This document shows positions 33,100 through 44,263 of a DNA stretch of 64,000 nt, piece after piece (within the stretch, counting starts at the first letter, position 1; each line of letters starts with the position of its first letter). The translations under genes and the position numbers were made by a program. Source of the DNA: Puccinia triticina (Eukaryota; Basidiomycota; Pucciniomycetes; Pucciniales; Pucciniaceae); contig NC_070573.1 of the NCBI RefSeq assembly GCF_026914185.1, positions 1-64,000 of the forward strand, in the 5' to 3' direction. A model generated the notes under the pieces. The model saw only the letters and a program-made list of their open reading frames with translations. It searched no databases and had not been told where the DNA came from.

Positions 33100-33508
33100 T
33101 ATTTGAAACCACTCAAGAAAGTTTTCAATATAATTCAGGGCCCAATTATAAACACTTATTGGAATTTTATTGAAAAAAAATCCAAATTCATTCAATTTTT
33201 TTTTTGTCTTATTTTTTTTTATGTACAGATTCCAAAATAGCCCAAATGACCTCGAGGAGGTCATTTGGGGTCAAAAAATTTCAAATTTTTGTTATCAAAA
33301 CAACTTACAGGCATACAGTACATGTATGCAAGACTGTACCGCACTAATCCAACGGTAGAACTTTAGTTGTACCATTGGTCAGCAATACACAGCCGCAGGC
33401 AGTTGAGATTTGGCAACAGCCCCGCCGCCGGATGCATTTCCAACCAGGATCCATCCCGCCATACCTACCCAATCCAATCTCAGGGATCCCAAAAATAACA
33501 CAACAGCG

Positions 33509-33713
33509 ATGAACGCTTCAAACGGCCCACCCTTTGGCCACCAACCAGCTTCCCCAGGGTTACTACCCGCCGACAAACCTTGGGGGTCTCAATCAACTCA
33601 TACCCAGCCTCGCGACCAACTTGGCCGCGAGTCTCCCTAACCCGCAGGCCCCACTTCCTGCCCTAGCAACACCAGCAACTGTGCCAGCTGCGCTCGGCGC
33701 CGGTGAGGAACTC
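33509..33713 (+). pseudogene. Truncated first exon of a P/A/L-rich protein
   Basis: ATG at 33509 gives MNASNGPPFGHQ in one frame. The next frame reads TNQLPQGYYPPTNLGGLNQ and SLATNLAASLPNPQ, up to a possible donor at about 33712. The simplest reading is one original frame with a one-base indel near 33541. No following exon is visible, so it is a fragment. Confidence 0.3.
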
Positions 33714-34528
33714 TGGCCGGTGCTAGGCCGGCAGCAGTTTGGGGAGGGGAATGGAAAAAGAAATGAGTAGCTTTGCGTATGCCCTCCGGGATGATTGGCC
33801 GAAAAGGAGCGCTGAGAGTCGTGTAAGCGTGGGGGGGGGTTGATTTTACGACGGCTGGAGATGCGCGTCGGCGGGTTTTGTTTTGAGGGGAAGCCGGGGA
33901 TACTGCCGGCGGGGTTGTGATCTAAACCAGAGAAGTGGAGGAGATCGGCGTTGAGGGAATAAGCTCAGAAGACGTGTGAAAATGCGGGCAAAAAGGCGCC
34001 AAGACAATAACTTAAACTTTGATGGAGGGCTGAAAATTACGGTTCAGAGTAGGTCCATGCCGCTCCAAAGCCGGAGTTCGAACTGAACTCAAACCCTGGA
34101 GCTTGTGACATCTAACAGACAGCTCATCACAACCTAGCGCGCACGCGCGCGCTACAACAAACAAAACAGCAGACACAAAACAAAACAAAAGGAAACAAGA
34201 CAAAAACCAACCCTCCTCATCCAAACCCTATCCAACGCGCGCAGAATGAAAGAGGAAAATAACAAAACATGATGAAAGTGAAATAGACAGGGAACAAAGA
34301 CATAAAAACAGAAACAAAAAGAAAGAAGGAAAAGAAAACCTGAAATGTCTTGAGGATGCGCGCCATGCCGCGCCATTGAATCTTGAGGAAGCCTTGAGGG
34401 CCGGAAAATTGAAGTCTTGATGTCTTGAATCCTGACGTCCTCTGGCGCGCGCCATGCGCGGCAAAAAGCTTGATCCTACGCGTGTACCAGATTGTCCACC
34501 ACACCGGACCCAAGAAGGCAGGCGCGTG
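33714..34528. other. Unassigned stretch
   Basis: GC-rich then A-rich sequence with GCGCGC clusters (34138-34150, 34442-34460). Open frames on the minus strand are F-rich and unlike proteins. I see no supported feature. Confidence 0.35.
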
Positions 34529-34719
34529 AAGGCGGTCCGGCCTGCGCGTACATAGATTTGTTCTGGGATTTGCTGGAGTCGCTGCCATTGCCACATGGCA
34601 GGTATCCGGTCGTCATTCCAAGGCTCCTAGCGATTGGGCCTCTTGAAGGCGGTCCGGCCAGCGTGTACGTAGATTTCTTCTGGGATTTGCTGGAGTCTCT
34701 GCCATTGCCACATGGCATA
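34529..34719. repeat. 73-bp direct repeat
   Basis: GAAGGCGGTCCGGCC through TTGCCACATGGCA is present at 34529-34603 and again at 34644-34719, about 93 percent identical. On the plus strand both copies read GGPA.. plus FWDLLESLPLPHG, but there is no ATG start and the minus strand is open as well. Confidence 0.75.
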
Positions 34720-35089
34720 CATATGAATAGGAGTGGCGTAGAGGGGAGGAGGGATCATTTGCAGCAATTTGGTCGGGTGAGGCCGTGCGGTTGTGGTTAT
34801 GGCACTGGTTTGGCGGGGGGGGGCGGAACAGGCGGTGTCAGCCAGGAATTTGGAATCCTTGCTGTGTGGCCGCAGGTTTATAATTGTACATAATTATTGA
34901 GGCTTTATTGAAACATTTTTGGGCCTGTATTTGCCACAAAAAGTTAAGAGTTTTTTTTTTGAATCAAGTTTGGAATAATTTACAATAAAACTTTGATAAC
35001 TGTTTATAATTGGGCCCTCAGACTGGACGTCGGGTCCCGTTCGCGGCGGAAACTGAGTTGAGATGTTTTCCAAGACTTCTATCAAATAG

Positions 35090-35365
35090 TTCACATTTGC
35101 TAAACATTTGGTTTCTATTCCTCAAAAAGTTTCCCACAACTTTTTTGTTGAGGAAAAAGGTTTTTGCAAACCACAAAAACTTTTTTGACTCAATTGAAAA
35201 AGTTTTCCAGAACAACAGAAGTTCTAGAAAACTTTTCTGACTCAATTGGAAATTTTTCAGGCTCAATTGAAAAGTTGGTTCAGAATTGCGGAAGTTTCAG
35301 GAAACTTTTTGTAAACCAGCAAACTGAACTGCAAAAGTTTTCCAAAACCATTTGGAAACCACCTT
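35090..35365. repeat. Degenerate AAACTTTTC repeats
   Basis: Words like GAAAACTTTTCTGACTCAATTGG recur every 25-40 bp. The same word family fills 38140-38620. The unit structure is too decayed to give a consensus length. Confidence 0.5.
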
Positions 35366-35461
35366 AAATGTTCACTGTATGTATCACAAAACATTTCATA
35401 CCCGATGAAATCGTTCACCTGCGGATTGTTTGGGGGCAGGGATTGGGGGTAACCATTGGAT

Positions 35462-36679
35462 CACTTCAAGGATAATTAAATTTCCCAAAAAAAATACTCA
35501 AAGTTTGAGGTTGGGAAAATCATTGAAAAAAAATCACTCCGTACTGAAAAAAAATGCAAACTGAGCGTGCTCAGCCAAAAAAATAAAAATGTGTCAGACT
35601 GAGTAAAAAATAATGGGGCACATTTTTGGGATGATTTGTTGGACGGGCCTGCACAAGGCCCGCATGGGCCACTAACAGGCCCGTTGGGCCCATTGAAAAA
35701 GTAGTATTTGTTTGGAATTCCCATGCTCTGCTAAAATGTGAAATGGGTCAAACTGAATAAAAAACATGGGGGTACATTTTTGGGGAGATTTTTTGGACAG
35801 GCCTGAATGAGGCCCACATGGCCCCCACAAAGCCCACTGGGCCCATTGAAAGAGTAGCCTTGGTTAAGAAAGCATATGCTCAGCTAAGAAATAAAATGTG
35901 TCAGACTGAGTAAAAACCCTAGGGGCACATTGTTGGGGAGGCTTTTTGGACGGGCCTGCATCAGGCCCGTACGGGCCAACAGGGTTCCAAGGAAAAGGAA
36001 AGGGCCTGGACATACATTCTGTGAGTGCACAAATTTCATACAGATGTCAGAAGCCCTTCAATATCTTCTGTTGATTAGTGGTCAATTGGTGCTGTTCTGA
36101 AACATCATATGGGCATTCTTAACCAAGACTACTTCTGGGTTGGCCGAACTAGCTTTGGGTGGGCCCTGACGGGCCTGATGCAGGTCTGTCAATAAGCCCT
36201 CCCCAAAAGTGTGGCCCCATGTTTTTTACTCAGGTTGACACATTTTTGCTTCTTAGCTGAGCATAGGCATTCTTGACCAAGGCTACTCTTTCAATGGGCC
36301 CAGTGGGCTTTGTGAGGGCCATGTGGGCCTCATTCAGGCCCGTCCAAAAAAATTCCCCAAAAATGTACCCCCATTTTTTTTATTCAGTTTGACCCATTTC
36401 ACATTTTAGCAGAGCATTGGAATTCCAAACAAATACTACTTTTTCAATGGGCCCAACGGGCCTGTTAGGGGCCCATGCGGGCCTTGTGCAGGCCCGTCCA
36501 AAAAATCATTCCAAAAATGTGCCCCATTGTTTTTTACTCAGTCTGACACATTTTTATTTTTTTTGGCTGAGCACGCTCAGTTTGCATTTTTTTTCAGTAC
36601 GGAGTGATTTTTTTTCAATGATTTTCCCAACCTCAAACTTTGAGTATTTTTTTTGGGAAATTTAATTATCCTTGAAGTG
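35462..36679. mobile_element. Foldback element with about 0.5-kb inverted arms
   Basis: CACTTCAAGGATAATTAAAT at the left end has its reverse complement at the right end. The two halves are reverse complements for several hundred bases (for example CGGGCCTGCACAAGGCCC), meeting near 36050. An 82-residue frame appears identically at the C-terminal half in each arm, which follows from the inversion. There is no transposase. GAT flanks both ends, but the duplication is uncertain. Confidence 0.88.
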
Positions 36680-36879
36680 GATTGCCATGGTATTCAAACA
36701 TGCATAACACTAAAACCTAACTATAACAACAACATAACTAGAATGATATCCTAAGGGAGGGAGGGAGGATAACAGCACCAAGGGAGTGGTTTGAGGAAAT
36801 TGGACGGAGGGGGCGAGGGAGCAGGATATCAGCTTCCAATCAAGAAATACTTGCTTACCCGGCCTACCACCCCGTGCCA

Positions 36880-36996
36880 TTATCCAGCAGCCAACTTGAT
36901 CCAGTTCTTGCCGATCAGCGCCACCTGGGATAGTGCAGCCCCTGCCACCGCCGAGACCAAGGTCAACAACCCTTGCAAAGCGTTCAACCGGCTCAT
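36880..36996 (-). CDS. Possible 38-residue signal-peptide-like frame
   Basis: From ATG at 36996 the frame reads MSRLNALQGLLTLVSAVAGA and ends at a TAA. It is strongly hydrophobic, like a secretion signal. It may be a first exon of a small secreted protein; CAAGTATTTCTTGATTGG-type 3' sequence follows with no clear donor. The overlapping plus-strand frame is also open. Weak. Confidence 0.25.
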   Translation of the reverse strand: MSRLNALQGLLTLVSAVAGAALSQVALIGKNWIKLAAG

Positions 36997-37341
36997 CAAG
37001 CACTGACTGACCAGCAAATTCAAGTCTGATCTTAACAACTACGAGTACACCGGCTCCCCCCATCAATCACTCCTCCCAAATTGACCAGGGTCCTAAGATC
37101 AAGAAGAAGGATGAACAAGCTGCACTCTTGAGGATCTGAGTCTTAGTTAGAGCGCTGCTTACTTGGAAGCAACTGCCACAGTTGTTGGCTTGGTTCAAGC
37201 GGCCTGGAAGTAATTAATAGTTTGTTGGAATTGTTGGTAGGCAATAGCCCGAGTGAGCTGCCCGCTGGAAAGTTGGGATTGGAAGCCACCTATCAACCAG
37301 CTGGAGCTGACCAACAAGGAGCTTGAGCTTTGCTGGCTTGA

Positions 37342-37832
37342 TTAGAAGCTGCTGCCGCCGGACCCAAACCCGCTCAAGCCACCAGCGCTATATAAGCTGT
37401 TGGCATTGGCGCTGCTTGAGCTGCCACCACCTTGGAAGTTACCAAGACCGAGACCACCGCCAAAACTGGGATCAACAGCAGCTGCGTAAGTGAGACCGCC
37501 ACCCAGACCGTGACTGTAGCGGAGGAAACAAGTGTTATTCAAGGGCGAGCACACTGGCAGTGGTCTTCAAGTACTCACTCGGCAGGGGTGGCAATGACAG
37601 CTGCAAGGAACAGGAGAAAGAAGAACCAATTTCCTCTAACATTTGTTCCCAACCAAAACTCTCTCGGGACATCGGCGCCATCAGAGCTAGAGTGTTCTCT
37701 ACCACACCAAAACAGAGCCAGAATCTTGGGTAGAAGAGAAGAGATGTTGAATGGACTGAACTTTGTCCAGATGTCGGGAGAGTTCGGAGTTGCAGATCTG
37801 GAATTTAGATGTCCGAACATCCTCAGCCTCAA
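37342..37832 (-). CDS. Small Gly/Ser-rich protein, possibly secreted
   Basis: Two exons on the minus strand (37832-37579 and 37513-37342) joined by a 65-nt GTGAGT...CTACAG intron. The joined product contains a hydrophobic stretch NWFFFLLFLAAVIATPA. It continues with HGLGGGLTYAAAVDP and SFGGGLGLGNFQGGG, then SGFGSGGSSF and a stop at 37342. The first exon before the hydrophobic run does not look like a normal signal-peptide start, so the true start may be lost or in another exon. Unknown function; rust genomes hold many such short secreted proteins. Confidence 0.4.
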
Positions 37833-38139
37833 AGAGAACTTCAGGCAAGCTGAGGTTCTTCAATTGTGCCTGATTAGCGCTCGCAACTTCATGCTTTCTT
37901 GAATACCTGCCAAAAAAAAAGGGGAGAGGAATCACATGGGGGGCTCAAGTTCACAGGGCAGAAGTGCTTGACTTGGGATGAAGGGGGAAGCGGCCGGTGT
38001 GGATGGTTGACTCGGTGCAAAGGGAGGAACGGCGGGTGGAGCAATGTGTCAAGGGGGGAAGAGGGCACTTGAATTTTCCAGACTCCGGTTGGCATTGGGC
38101 TCATGGGAATCCAGCACATCCAGGCTTTTCCCAGAAGAA

Positions 38140-38620
38140 AGGTTTTGACACAGGGTAGAAACTTTTCTTGAGGAAGAGAAAGATTCTGAAACCACCCAAT
38201 GTGGTTTCAGAAACTTTCTTGTTCTCAAGAAAGGTTTCCCCAACTTCTTGGGGTGGCCAAACCAATATGAAACTTTTTGTGCAATAAAGTTCTGCAAGAG
38301 GTTCTGCAGAAACCACATTGAAATGTTTTGGCACCAAAAGTTCTGCCCAGAAGTTTCTGGAACCTAAAAACTTTCAGGAAATGTTTCAGGGAGGGCAGAA
38401 ACTTTCTCAAAACCATCTGGAAACTCAAAACTTCTTTGACAACCATTTGAAAACTATGAAACTTCTCCGGAACTGCATTGGAACCGTGAAACTTTTCAGA
38501 AAAACTTTTCTAGAAACCAAACTCAAACTCAAAAACCTTTCAAATACCACTTTGAAACCCAAAACTTTTCACATTGATCACAAGAAACTTTTCTTGCAGC
38601 CGTGGTGTAGGCCAGAAATG
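38140..38620. repeat. Degenerate AAACTTTTC repeats, second block
   Basis: GAAACTTTCTTG, GAAACTTTTCAG and similar words recur, with local inverted pairs such as 38160-38240. It is related to 35090-35365. Confidence 0.5.
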
Positions 38621-38900
38621 ACGTACATGTGGATTGACAGTGATCAGTTATGGATGGACAAGGACAAAACTTGCAGATCCATTCAACATTCAAATCTTCA
38701 AATACATACCCAACAAACATCACAAGACTCATAACTTGAAGCAAACCAAAACAAGGCACACATCTCACATGACCCCAACATCAAAAAATAAATATCTATG
38801 TATTGTACATGTTTTGAAGAATCCTTGGGCGTATTTGCAGGATTTTCCTGTATTTTCCCCCAAGGTTTGAGGCTGTTCAGGTCTCTTTTCATTCTGATTT

Positions 38901-39125
38901 TTACCCCTTAAAGGCCATGATGGCATCATCAATGATCATCTGGGCCCCAGCAGCAATGATTCCCGTGCACCCGGGCCACAGCATAGCAGCGTCTATCTCC
39001 CCACCCACCACCATCATATGTCGTGATTCGGGATCAAGCTGTTTTGCAGGGAAAACCCACCACCGGGATATCTCTTGGATAGCAAGCTCTTGTTCATTTG
39101 TCAAATTGGCCCAGAACCAGCTCAA
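38901..39125 (-). pseudogene. Hypothetical protein fragment (74 codons)
   Basis: The frame contains FWANLTNEQELAIQEISRWW and MMVVGGEIDAAMLWPG and reads like genuine protein, ending in a stop at 38901. It begins beside repeat sequence. I do not recognise the family. It may be part of the same decayed gene cluster as the fragments at 39466-41693. Confidence 0.35.
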
Positions 39126-39254
39126 CTCAAAGTGAGTTGAGATTTCTATCCTTTCTGATGGATGCTATTTTTTCTTTCTTTTTTTTCTGCATGTAGGCGC
39201 AGGTCATCCACTGCAAGATAACGTTCAAGCTTTTCTTTTGTGTAGAGGCTGTAA

Positions 39255-39345
39255 AATGAAGATTTATCTGGTGAGAGTCAAACTCACAACCTCAGCTATG
39301 CTGAGACACATACTAGAGTGCTGCCTTTACCAACTAGGCTACAGA
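39255..39345 (-). other. tRNA-like sequence with long variable arm
   Basis: On the minus strand, ATCTGTAGCCTAGTTGGTAA forms a D-arm-like A box. CTCAGCATAGCTGAG is a perfect variable-arm hairpin. GTGAGTTTGACTCTCAC is a perfect T arm, followed by CAGAT, which pairs with the 5' ATCTG. The anticodon stem pairs poorly. It is the best folded of the three tRNA-like sequences here: a class II (Leu/Ser-type) tRNA relic or SINE head. Confidence 0.5.
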
Positions 39346-39465
39346 TGCTTGTGGCTGCCAGCTGGGTGGTTGGTTGGTAGTGCTCATGGATCAATCCAAC
39401 AGCCTGCCATACTGTGGTGATACATCATGGTAGCAGACTAACAAAAACTCAACATTTTGTAAGCC

Positions 39466-39660
39466 AGGTAGCAAAGAGGCCTACAACATGATTCAACTTG
39501 GCAACAAGTGTTTCGAGGTCTTGATTGCAGCGGGCTCAATGAGCCATCAAGAGTTCTGGAAAATTGTTGCAGCTGAATGCAACAAGATCTACGAGGGCAA
39601 CATGGCAGATTCTTTAAGCCTAATCTTGCTGCTCATGTTTGTTGGAACTGTATTATCATA
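39466..39660 (+). pseudogene. Coding fragment of unknown family
   Basis: After a GTAAGCCAG-type acceptor the frame reads KEAYNMIQLGNKCFEVLIAA and SHQEFWKIVAAECNKIYEG, which looks like real protein, then a hydrophobic tail and a stop. It lacks a start and is below usual size. Confidence 0.35.
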
Positions 39661-39942
39661 AGATGATTTTAGTTCCACGACTCCCGCAGCACTGATTTGG
39701 ACTGCGGAAATGGTTTGCGTTTGCTTACCATTATTTGCAGCTGAGGTTCTCAGCACCTTTCTCAATTTATGAGACTGGCACCACTCCTCTGAGCTGGAAT
39801 TCTCACAGTTCAGAGTCTGTTCTGCAGATTTTTTGTATTTGGGGGTGGTCTTCAGACCCATCAATATGTTCCAGTCAATGTCTGATTCAGAAAATCCCAA
39901 GGCGACCGGGTTAAGAATGAGCTCTCCGGCACCCAGGTGCAA
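39589..39942 (-). pseudogene. Hypothetical frame of 117 codons
   Basis: It contains SESDIDWNILMGLKTTPKYK and EEWCQSHKLRKVLRTSAANN and is uninterrupted. It overlaps the plus-strand fragment at 39466-39660 by about 70 bp, so at most one is real there. Its first codons lie in a GGTACC-type repeat. No family is recognised. Confidence 0.35.
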
Positions 39943-40022
39943 GAGGTACCTGGGTACCGCACCACGTTTTTCAGAAAAATGGGCACCCGGCCCCGCCTGG
40001 CAGGTGCCAGAGGTGTACCAGC
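39930..40022. repeat. GGTACC repeat cluster
   Basis: CACCCAGGTGCAAGAGGTACCTGGGTACCG and a CAGAAAAATGGGCACCC segment belong to the GGGTACCCG family. A closely similar cluster is at 40468-40618. Confidence 0.6.
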
Positions 40023-40231
40023 AGTACTTTGCCTATTTTTTGCGTGTCAGATCAATCCCTAAATGGACAGGCCGGCCGCGCCTTGTTGTCCTGTCCGTTT
40101 GGGTGCAAACAGACAGGACAACAATGGCAGACAAGGCTGAAGCTGGCTGGTGCGGGAGTCCGGGATTTGGCCAGAGCCCCTATGGGGTGTGGGGCAGGAG
40201 CCCCGGCCCAACCCCTGCCTGTCCACTCCCA

Positions 40232-40447
40232 CACTGCCAGCATATTTGGCTGGGATGAAGTCATCCCAGTTTAACTTGGATGCCCTCAACCAATTTAAAA
40301 TGGGTTGCTCTTGACCAATGAAATATAAATCCAAGGGGGGTACCTTGGATTTATATTTTATCAGTTGAGATCAACCAAGTTTAAATTGGTTGATTTAATC
40401 CCAGTTTAACTGGGATAACCTTAACCCAGCTAATTATGCTGGCAGTG
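40232..40447. mobile_element. Short TIR element (CACTGCCAGCATA)
   Basis: CACTGCCAGCATATTTGGCTGGG at the left has its near reverse complement CCCAGCTAATTATGCTGGCAGTG at the right. The 216-bp interior is itself a series of hairpins (TCCCAGTTTAACTGGGA). No duplication is evident. A related right end occurs at about 58125-58150. Confidence 0.65.
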
Positions 40448-40467
40448 GGCCATGTGGAGGTGGGGCG

Positions 40468-40618
40468 GTACTTGGGAGGGTACCCGGGTGCCGCACCGCT
40501 TTTTTCCAAAAAACAGGCACCCAGCACCGCATCCGGCACCCTCCGGCGTGTGCAAGCCAGGTGCGGGGGGTACCCCCCAACTGGTGCCAGGTACCTGCCC
40601 CGGGTGCGCCGGCAGATT
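40468..40618. repeat. GGTACC repeat cluster
   Basis: GGGTACCCGGGTGCCGCACC, AAAACAGGCACCCAGCACC and GGTACCTGCCCCGGGTGCG words; same family as 39930-40022. Confidence 0.6.
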
Positions 40619-41027
40619 CTCTAATTAGGCTCAAGGAAAATCCTGGCCCACAATCTCTTATTGAGATAATCTCAGTCAGCGCCAAAGGTAAGCAACTGTA
40701 GAGGCCTGATAAGATGATTAGATAGTCACTAACGTGCTATCCGCTTCTTTTAGACAAACCGTCAAGAGCAATCAGACCGATCCAACCAATACCACTCAAA
40801 GATTTGGAGAAACTATAGGTAAGAGATTTGAGTTCACATTGACGCAAAGCAAACACAAAAGAAAATTACTGAAGCTGCGATGCTCTGTAAACAGACAACA
40901 TAGCATCACTACTGAGTCGCTTTGCCAAAGCGTTGTGAGGGAATCCTTAGATCAAAGGACCACACCAAGTAAGGAGCCAATGTCCTCTGAGGAAAGAGAT
41001 CAGAGGGAACTTAAACTTATTGAATAA
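40610..41027 (+). pseudogene. Decayed coding fragment
   Basis: PADSLIRLKENPGPQSLIEI reads into a possible GTAAGC donor at about 40689. After a TTTTAG acceptor two frames are open. One gives IRPIQPIPLKDLEKL and a stop; the other runs to 41027. The exon structure cannot be settled. No family is recognised. Confidence 0.3.
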
Positions 41028-41279
41028 TAATGTTCTCTTGATCAAGACCAAGTCAATCACAGAACTTGACTTCTTTCTTTCTTAATCACTTCCCTTGACT
41101 CTCAGCAGAGAGAGGCCGTACTCCTGCTCTTAGGTAATTCATTCTCCGCTTAAAAGAAGATTTATTTATCCTTTATTCTATCAAGACATCAAGAGTTGTA
41201 ATTACAAGCAGAAAGTCTAACAATGAAATTATCTTAGTTCTTTGGAGTTTTTTTTGAACGACAACAAAAAATTCATCAG

Positions 41280-41693
41280 ATGGATGAGCTGTGTTGTGGA
41301 CCTTGGGATGGACCACACCTCCGCGGCTTTGGAGATCTTGATGCAGAATCCAGCCACAAAGCAAAAAAATGGAAAGTTGCTGCTGCTTTCCAAAACCACA
41401 TGCTAACACAGCGAACTGCAATCCAGGCAAGCAGATCAAGCTCACAAGGATCAAATGACGTCCCTCCGGTCCAAGATCTTTTCCCTGGCGATTTTCAAGC
41501 CTGAAATGTGGTAATGAACCAAATCTACGCTAACCACCCGCCCAATAAAAAGTACAAGGATCAAATGCCGGTCTACATCAATCCAAAGGATCCTACTCAT
41601 TACATTCCATTGAACGGCGGGGTGGTCTCCAATTGGTCTCAAGCCATACACCACCCAAAAAAAGAAGGCAATGAGTGCACATTGTCATGCTGA
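41280..41693 (+). pseudogene. Rust-type hypothetical gene, first part, with in-frame stop
   Basis: One frame from 41280 contains KKWKVAAAFQNHMLTQRTAI and, after a TGA at about 41502, NQIYANHPPNKKYKDQMPVY and DPTHYIPLNGGVVSNWSQAI. From memory of rust proteins, the pattern of a Y.NHP.N..Y....PVY...DP..YIPL segment followed by a SAM-like domain is widespread. The expected second part appears at 46106. The family is not formally identified. Confidence 0.4.
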
Positions 41694-42079
41694 AATATAT
41701 ATATAACAACATTTGTAAACAGAGCAAATCCTTCTGAAACTTTTGTTGTATATTTTTCTTATATATTCTCAACTTTGAACCTAAAAAGATCATATATGCT
41801 TTTTTATACCTTCTACCTTGAAGGATCCCAAAGGTGTGCAGTTTCTAATAAGATATGTGATTATTTATGGACTTAAATTAAAAACTCACTTGAATTAGGA
41901 TTCTGGCTCCCAGGAGGTTGCTTACACCACCTTGGCCAATCTAAAATTTTGAATGTGGGTCTTGCAGCTTCTTGTGTCTCAGAAATGCAATCCCCCTCTT
42001 GGAAGGGAAGTTGGAATAGAGTTCTAACTCTCTTTTTCTCTTTTCTTTTTTCTTTTGGGTCATGCTAAATGCACACCAA
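41694..42079. other. Unassigned AT-rich stretch
   Basis: A (TA)n run and A/T-rich sequence. No feature supported. Confidence 0.4.
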
Positions 42080-42657
42080 AGTTTTCCTACGTGCGCGCCA
42101 AAAAGCCGTACACAGGTGTGTATGCCATTGGGTTTTGGCGTGCAGGGAAAAGTATGCCAAGACACCCCGGCAAGCTGGTAAAATTCCAGCTTGCCAAGAG
42201 AAATTTATATCTCTATGTGAGATGAATTTGTACCAGCTCTCTGGGAGGAATACATACCTCCCGGCGAGGTGAATTTGTAAACCAGCTCACCAAGGGTATT
42301 CTTCCCGGCGAGCTGGCCAAAGCCCAGCTCGCCAAGAGCAATGTATTCTTCTTGGTAAGATGGTACAAATCCATCTTGCCGAGCGTTTTGTATTCCTCTC
42401 GGCGAGCCAGTCAAATTCCATCTCTCCAAGAGGTATGTATTCCTCTTGGCGAGCTGGTCGAAGTCCATCTTGCCGAGAGGTATGTATTCCTCTCGGCGAG
42501 CTGGGGTTTGGGGAATTGGTGTCCCCAGTCCCGTACGCGAATTATGCAGGCGTACGGGACTGAGGACCGGGTTTCTTGGCGTATGTGTCCCTGCCCGCCA
42601 AACATGATGGCGTACACACTTGTCTACGCTCTTTATGGCGTGCGCGTAGTAAAAACT
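42080..42657. mobile_element. TIR element carrying a CTCGCCAAGAGG palindromic array
   Basis: Left AGTTTTCCTACGTGCGCGCC and right GGCGTGCGCGTAGTAAAAACT are inverted repeats extending about 47 bp with a few mismatches. Between them, at 42180-42510, units of GGCGAGCTGG, a short stretch, CCAGCTCGCC and GTATGTATTC repeat. The arms CTCTTGGCGAG and CTCGCCAAGAG are complementary. The array is the cargo of the element. No coding capacity. Confidence 0.75.
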
Positions 42658-42910
42658 TGAATGTGAGTGCAACATCCGATGAACAGAGGTTGTACTTCCA
42701 ACCAATGGGTGTACAACCTCCATTTGATGGGGGTACAACCTCTATCTGGAGTTTGCACTTCATCAGCAAGGCCAAATCAAGGCTGAGTGAATTTGGACAA
42801 TCATCCAAAGTCGCTTTTAGCATAGAGGTGCACCTAGGCTAGAACTCGCGGGGTACCCGGCCGTTTTAGGGTTGTCCCGTGACCCGAACCCAGCGGGAAT
42901 GGACATGATA

Positions 42911-43262
42911 CAGCAATGTCAGAAAAGCTTGCAGCCAGCTTTTGGACCGCTGATTTCAGCCTCAAAGCCTGTATGGCTCCTGTACATCAGGAATGCCATC
43001 AGAAGAAAAAACCCAGTTTCTTTGTTTTCCACTTTGGGGCCTTGAGGGCCCCACCATTGGATTCCTGGAGTGATTTTACTTCAATCCGGCCCTTCGCCGC
43101 CCCTGGCTCCTTTGCCCCTTTCCTGGCCCGGCACCCATGTCAAGCGAAACCAGCTGCCCAAACGGGTTTTGTCTGCCTGTACAGTGAAGCTGTACAGGCC
43201 TGTGGCTGAAATGCAGAAGTCATTTCAGCCACAAAATTTGGCAAGCTTTTCTGACATTGCTG
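42911..43262. mobile_element. Short TIR element (CAGCAATGTCAGAAAAGC), TA duplication
   Basis: The 352-bp element has CAGCAATGTCAGAAAAGCTT at the left and its reverse complement at the right. TA flanks both ends (42909-42910 and 43263-43264). It looks like a mariner-type MITE. The interior has minor hairpins (GTACAGTGAAGCTGTAC). Confidence 0.85.
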
Positions 43263-43264
43263 TA

Positions 43265-44263
43265 TACCTGTGAAGCCCTGGTACATGTTCCAGGGTTACA
43301 GTGCGCCCGGAAGTGTACCCAAGGCGTCCGGTGTGGTGATTTATATAGGCAAGCGTGGTAGAATGTCCACGCGGGGATAGCGCGGGCGGGAATGCACAAA
43401 GCGGCCCAGGCCGAGTGCATTCCGGTGACATAAGCACTGAGGATGAGGTCAGGAAAGCACGCTAAGAAAGCTTATGGAAATTCACGCTTGGACTGGAATG
43501 CACGGATTGCGGATTGCGGATTGCGGATTGCGGATCACGGATTTTGGATCAGGTATTCGGATTGGAGCGGAAAAGACAGGGCTGGACTGCGGCGGGGCTA
43601 CAAACGTGGACTGGTAGCAGCGGCGCGTCAGCGGGTGAGCCATGACAGCCAAAGCGGGTTCCACCAGCGGGTGGAACCGGGGTGGAGGCGGCGGCAAGAG
43701 ACCAACTGACGGGGGCTAGACAGAGGACGGTGGGAGGTCAAGCGTCGGAGAGGAGCGGAGTCTGGGAAAGTGACAAGCGGTATAGCGGGCGGAGCTGGAG
43801 GACTAGTGCGGGAAAGTGTCAGACGTGCGGGATTGGGTGGGAGCGGCAATGTGCGCAGAGAGAAGGAGGGGGGAAGGGGCTGGAGGATTTTCTCTTTCTT
43901 TGGGGAATGGAATTTATCCTATTATTGGGACGGAATTACTCATCATTTTACTTACAACTACGGACGTACTAGAGTTATTAGGAGATTATCTGGGATCTTA
44001 TCTTTACTTTGAGAGTTACTTCCAGATTTTGTGCTTACGAATTGCGGAGCTTTATTCACTTGCGGATTATTACGCTATAGGTCAGGCTCAGTAGAGGAGC
44101 GCTGAAGGCTAGTGGAAAGTAGCAGTGTGGAGCTGAGTTACCGACAATCACACAGCCCGGACACTAATATTCTTGAAGGAGGCGGTCAGCGGACATTTCC
44201 ACCGACTAACCAGCTTTCATTCTCACACCGGCACCCCATAACCTCCTGGACTCTCCTGGACTA
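43265..44263. other. Unassigned stretch with a GCGGATT repeat
   Basis: GCGGATT is repeated five times at 43503-43545. The rest is G-rich then AT-rich. Apparent frames are arginine- or proline-rich and not convincing. Confidence 0.4.

Noticed and set aside
35476..36665. Two 82-residue frames sharing the same C-terminal peptide, on opposite strands
   Set aside because: They lie in the mirrored arms of the foldback element, so identity is automatic and does not indicate a gene pair.
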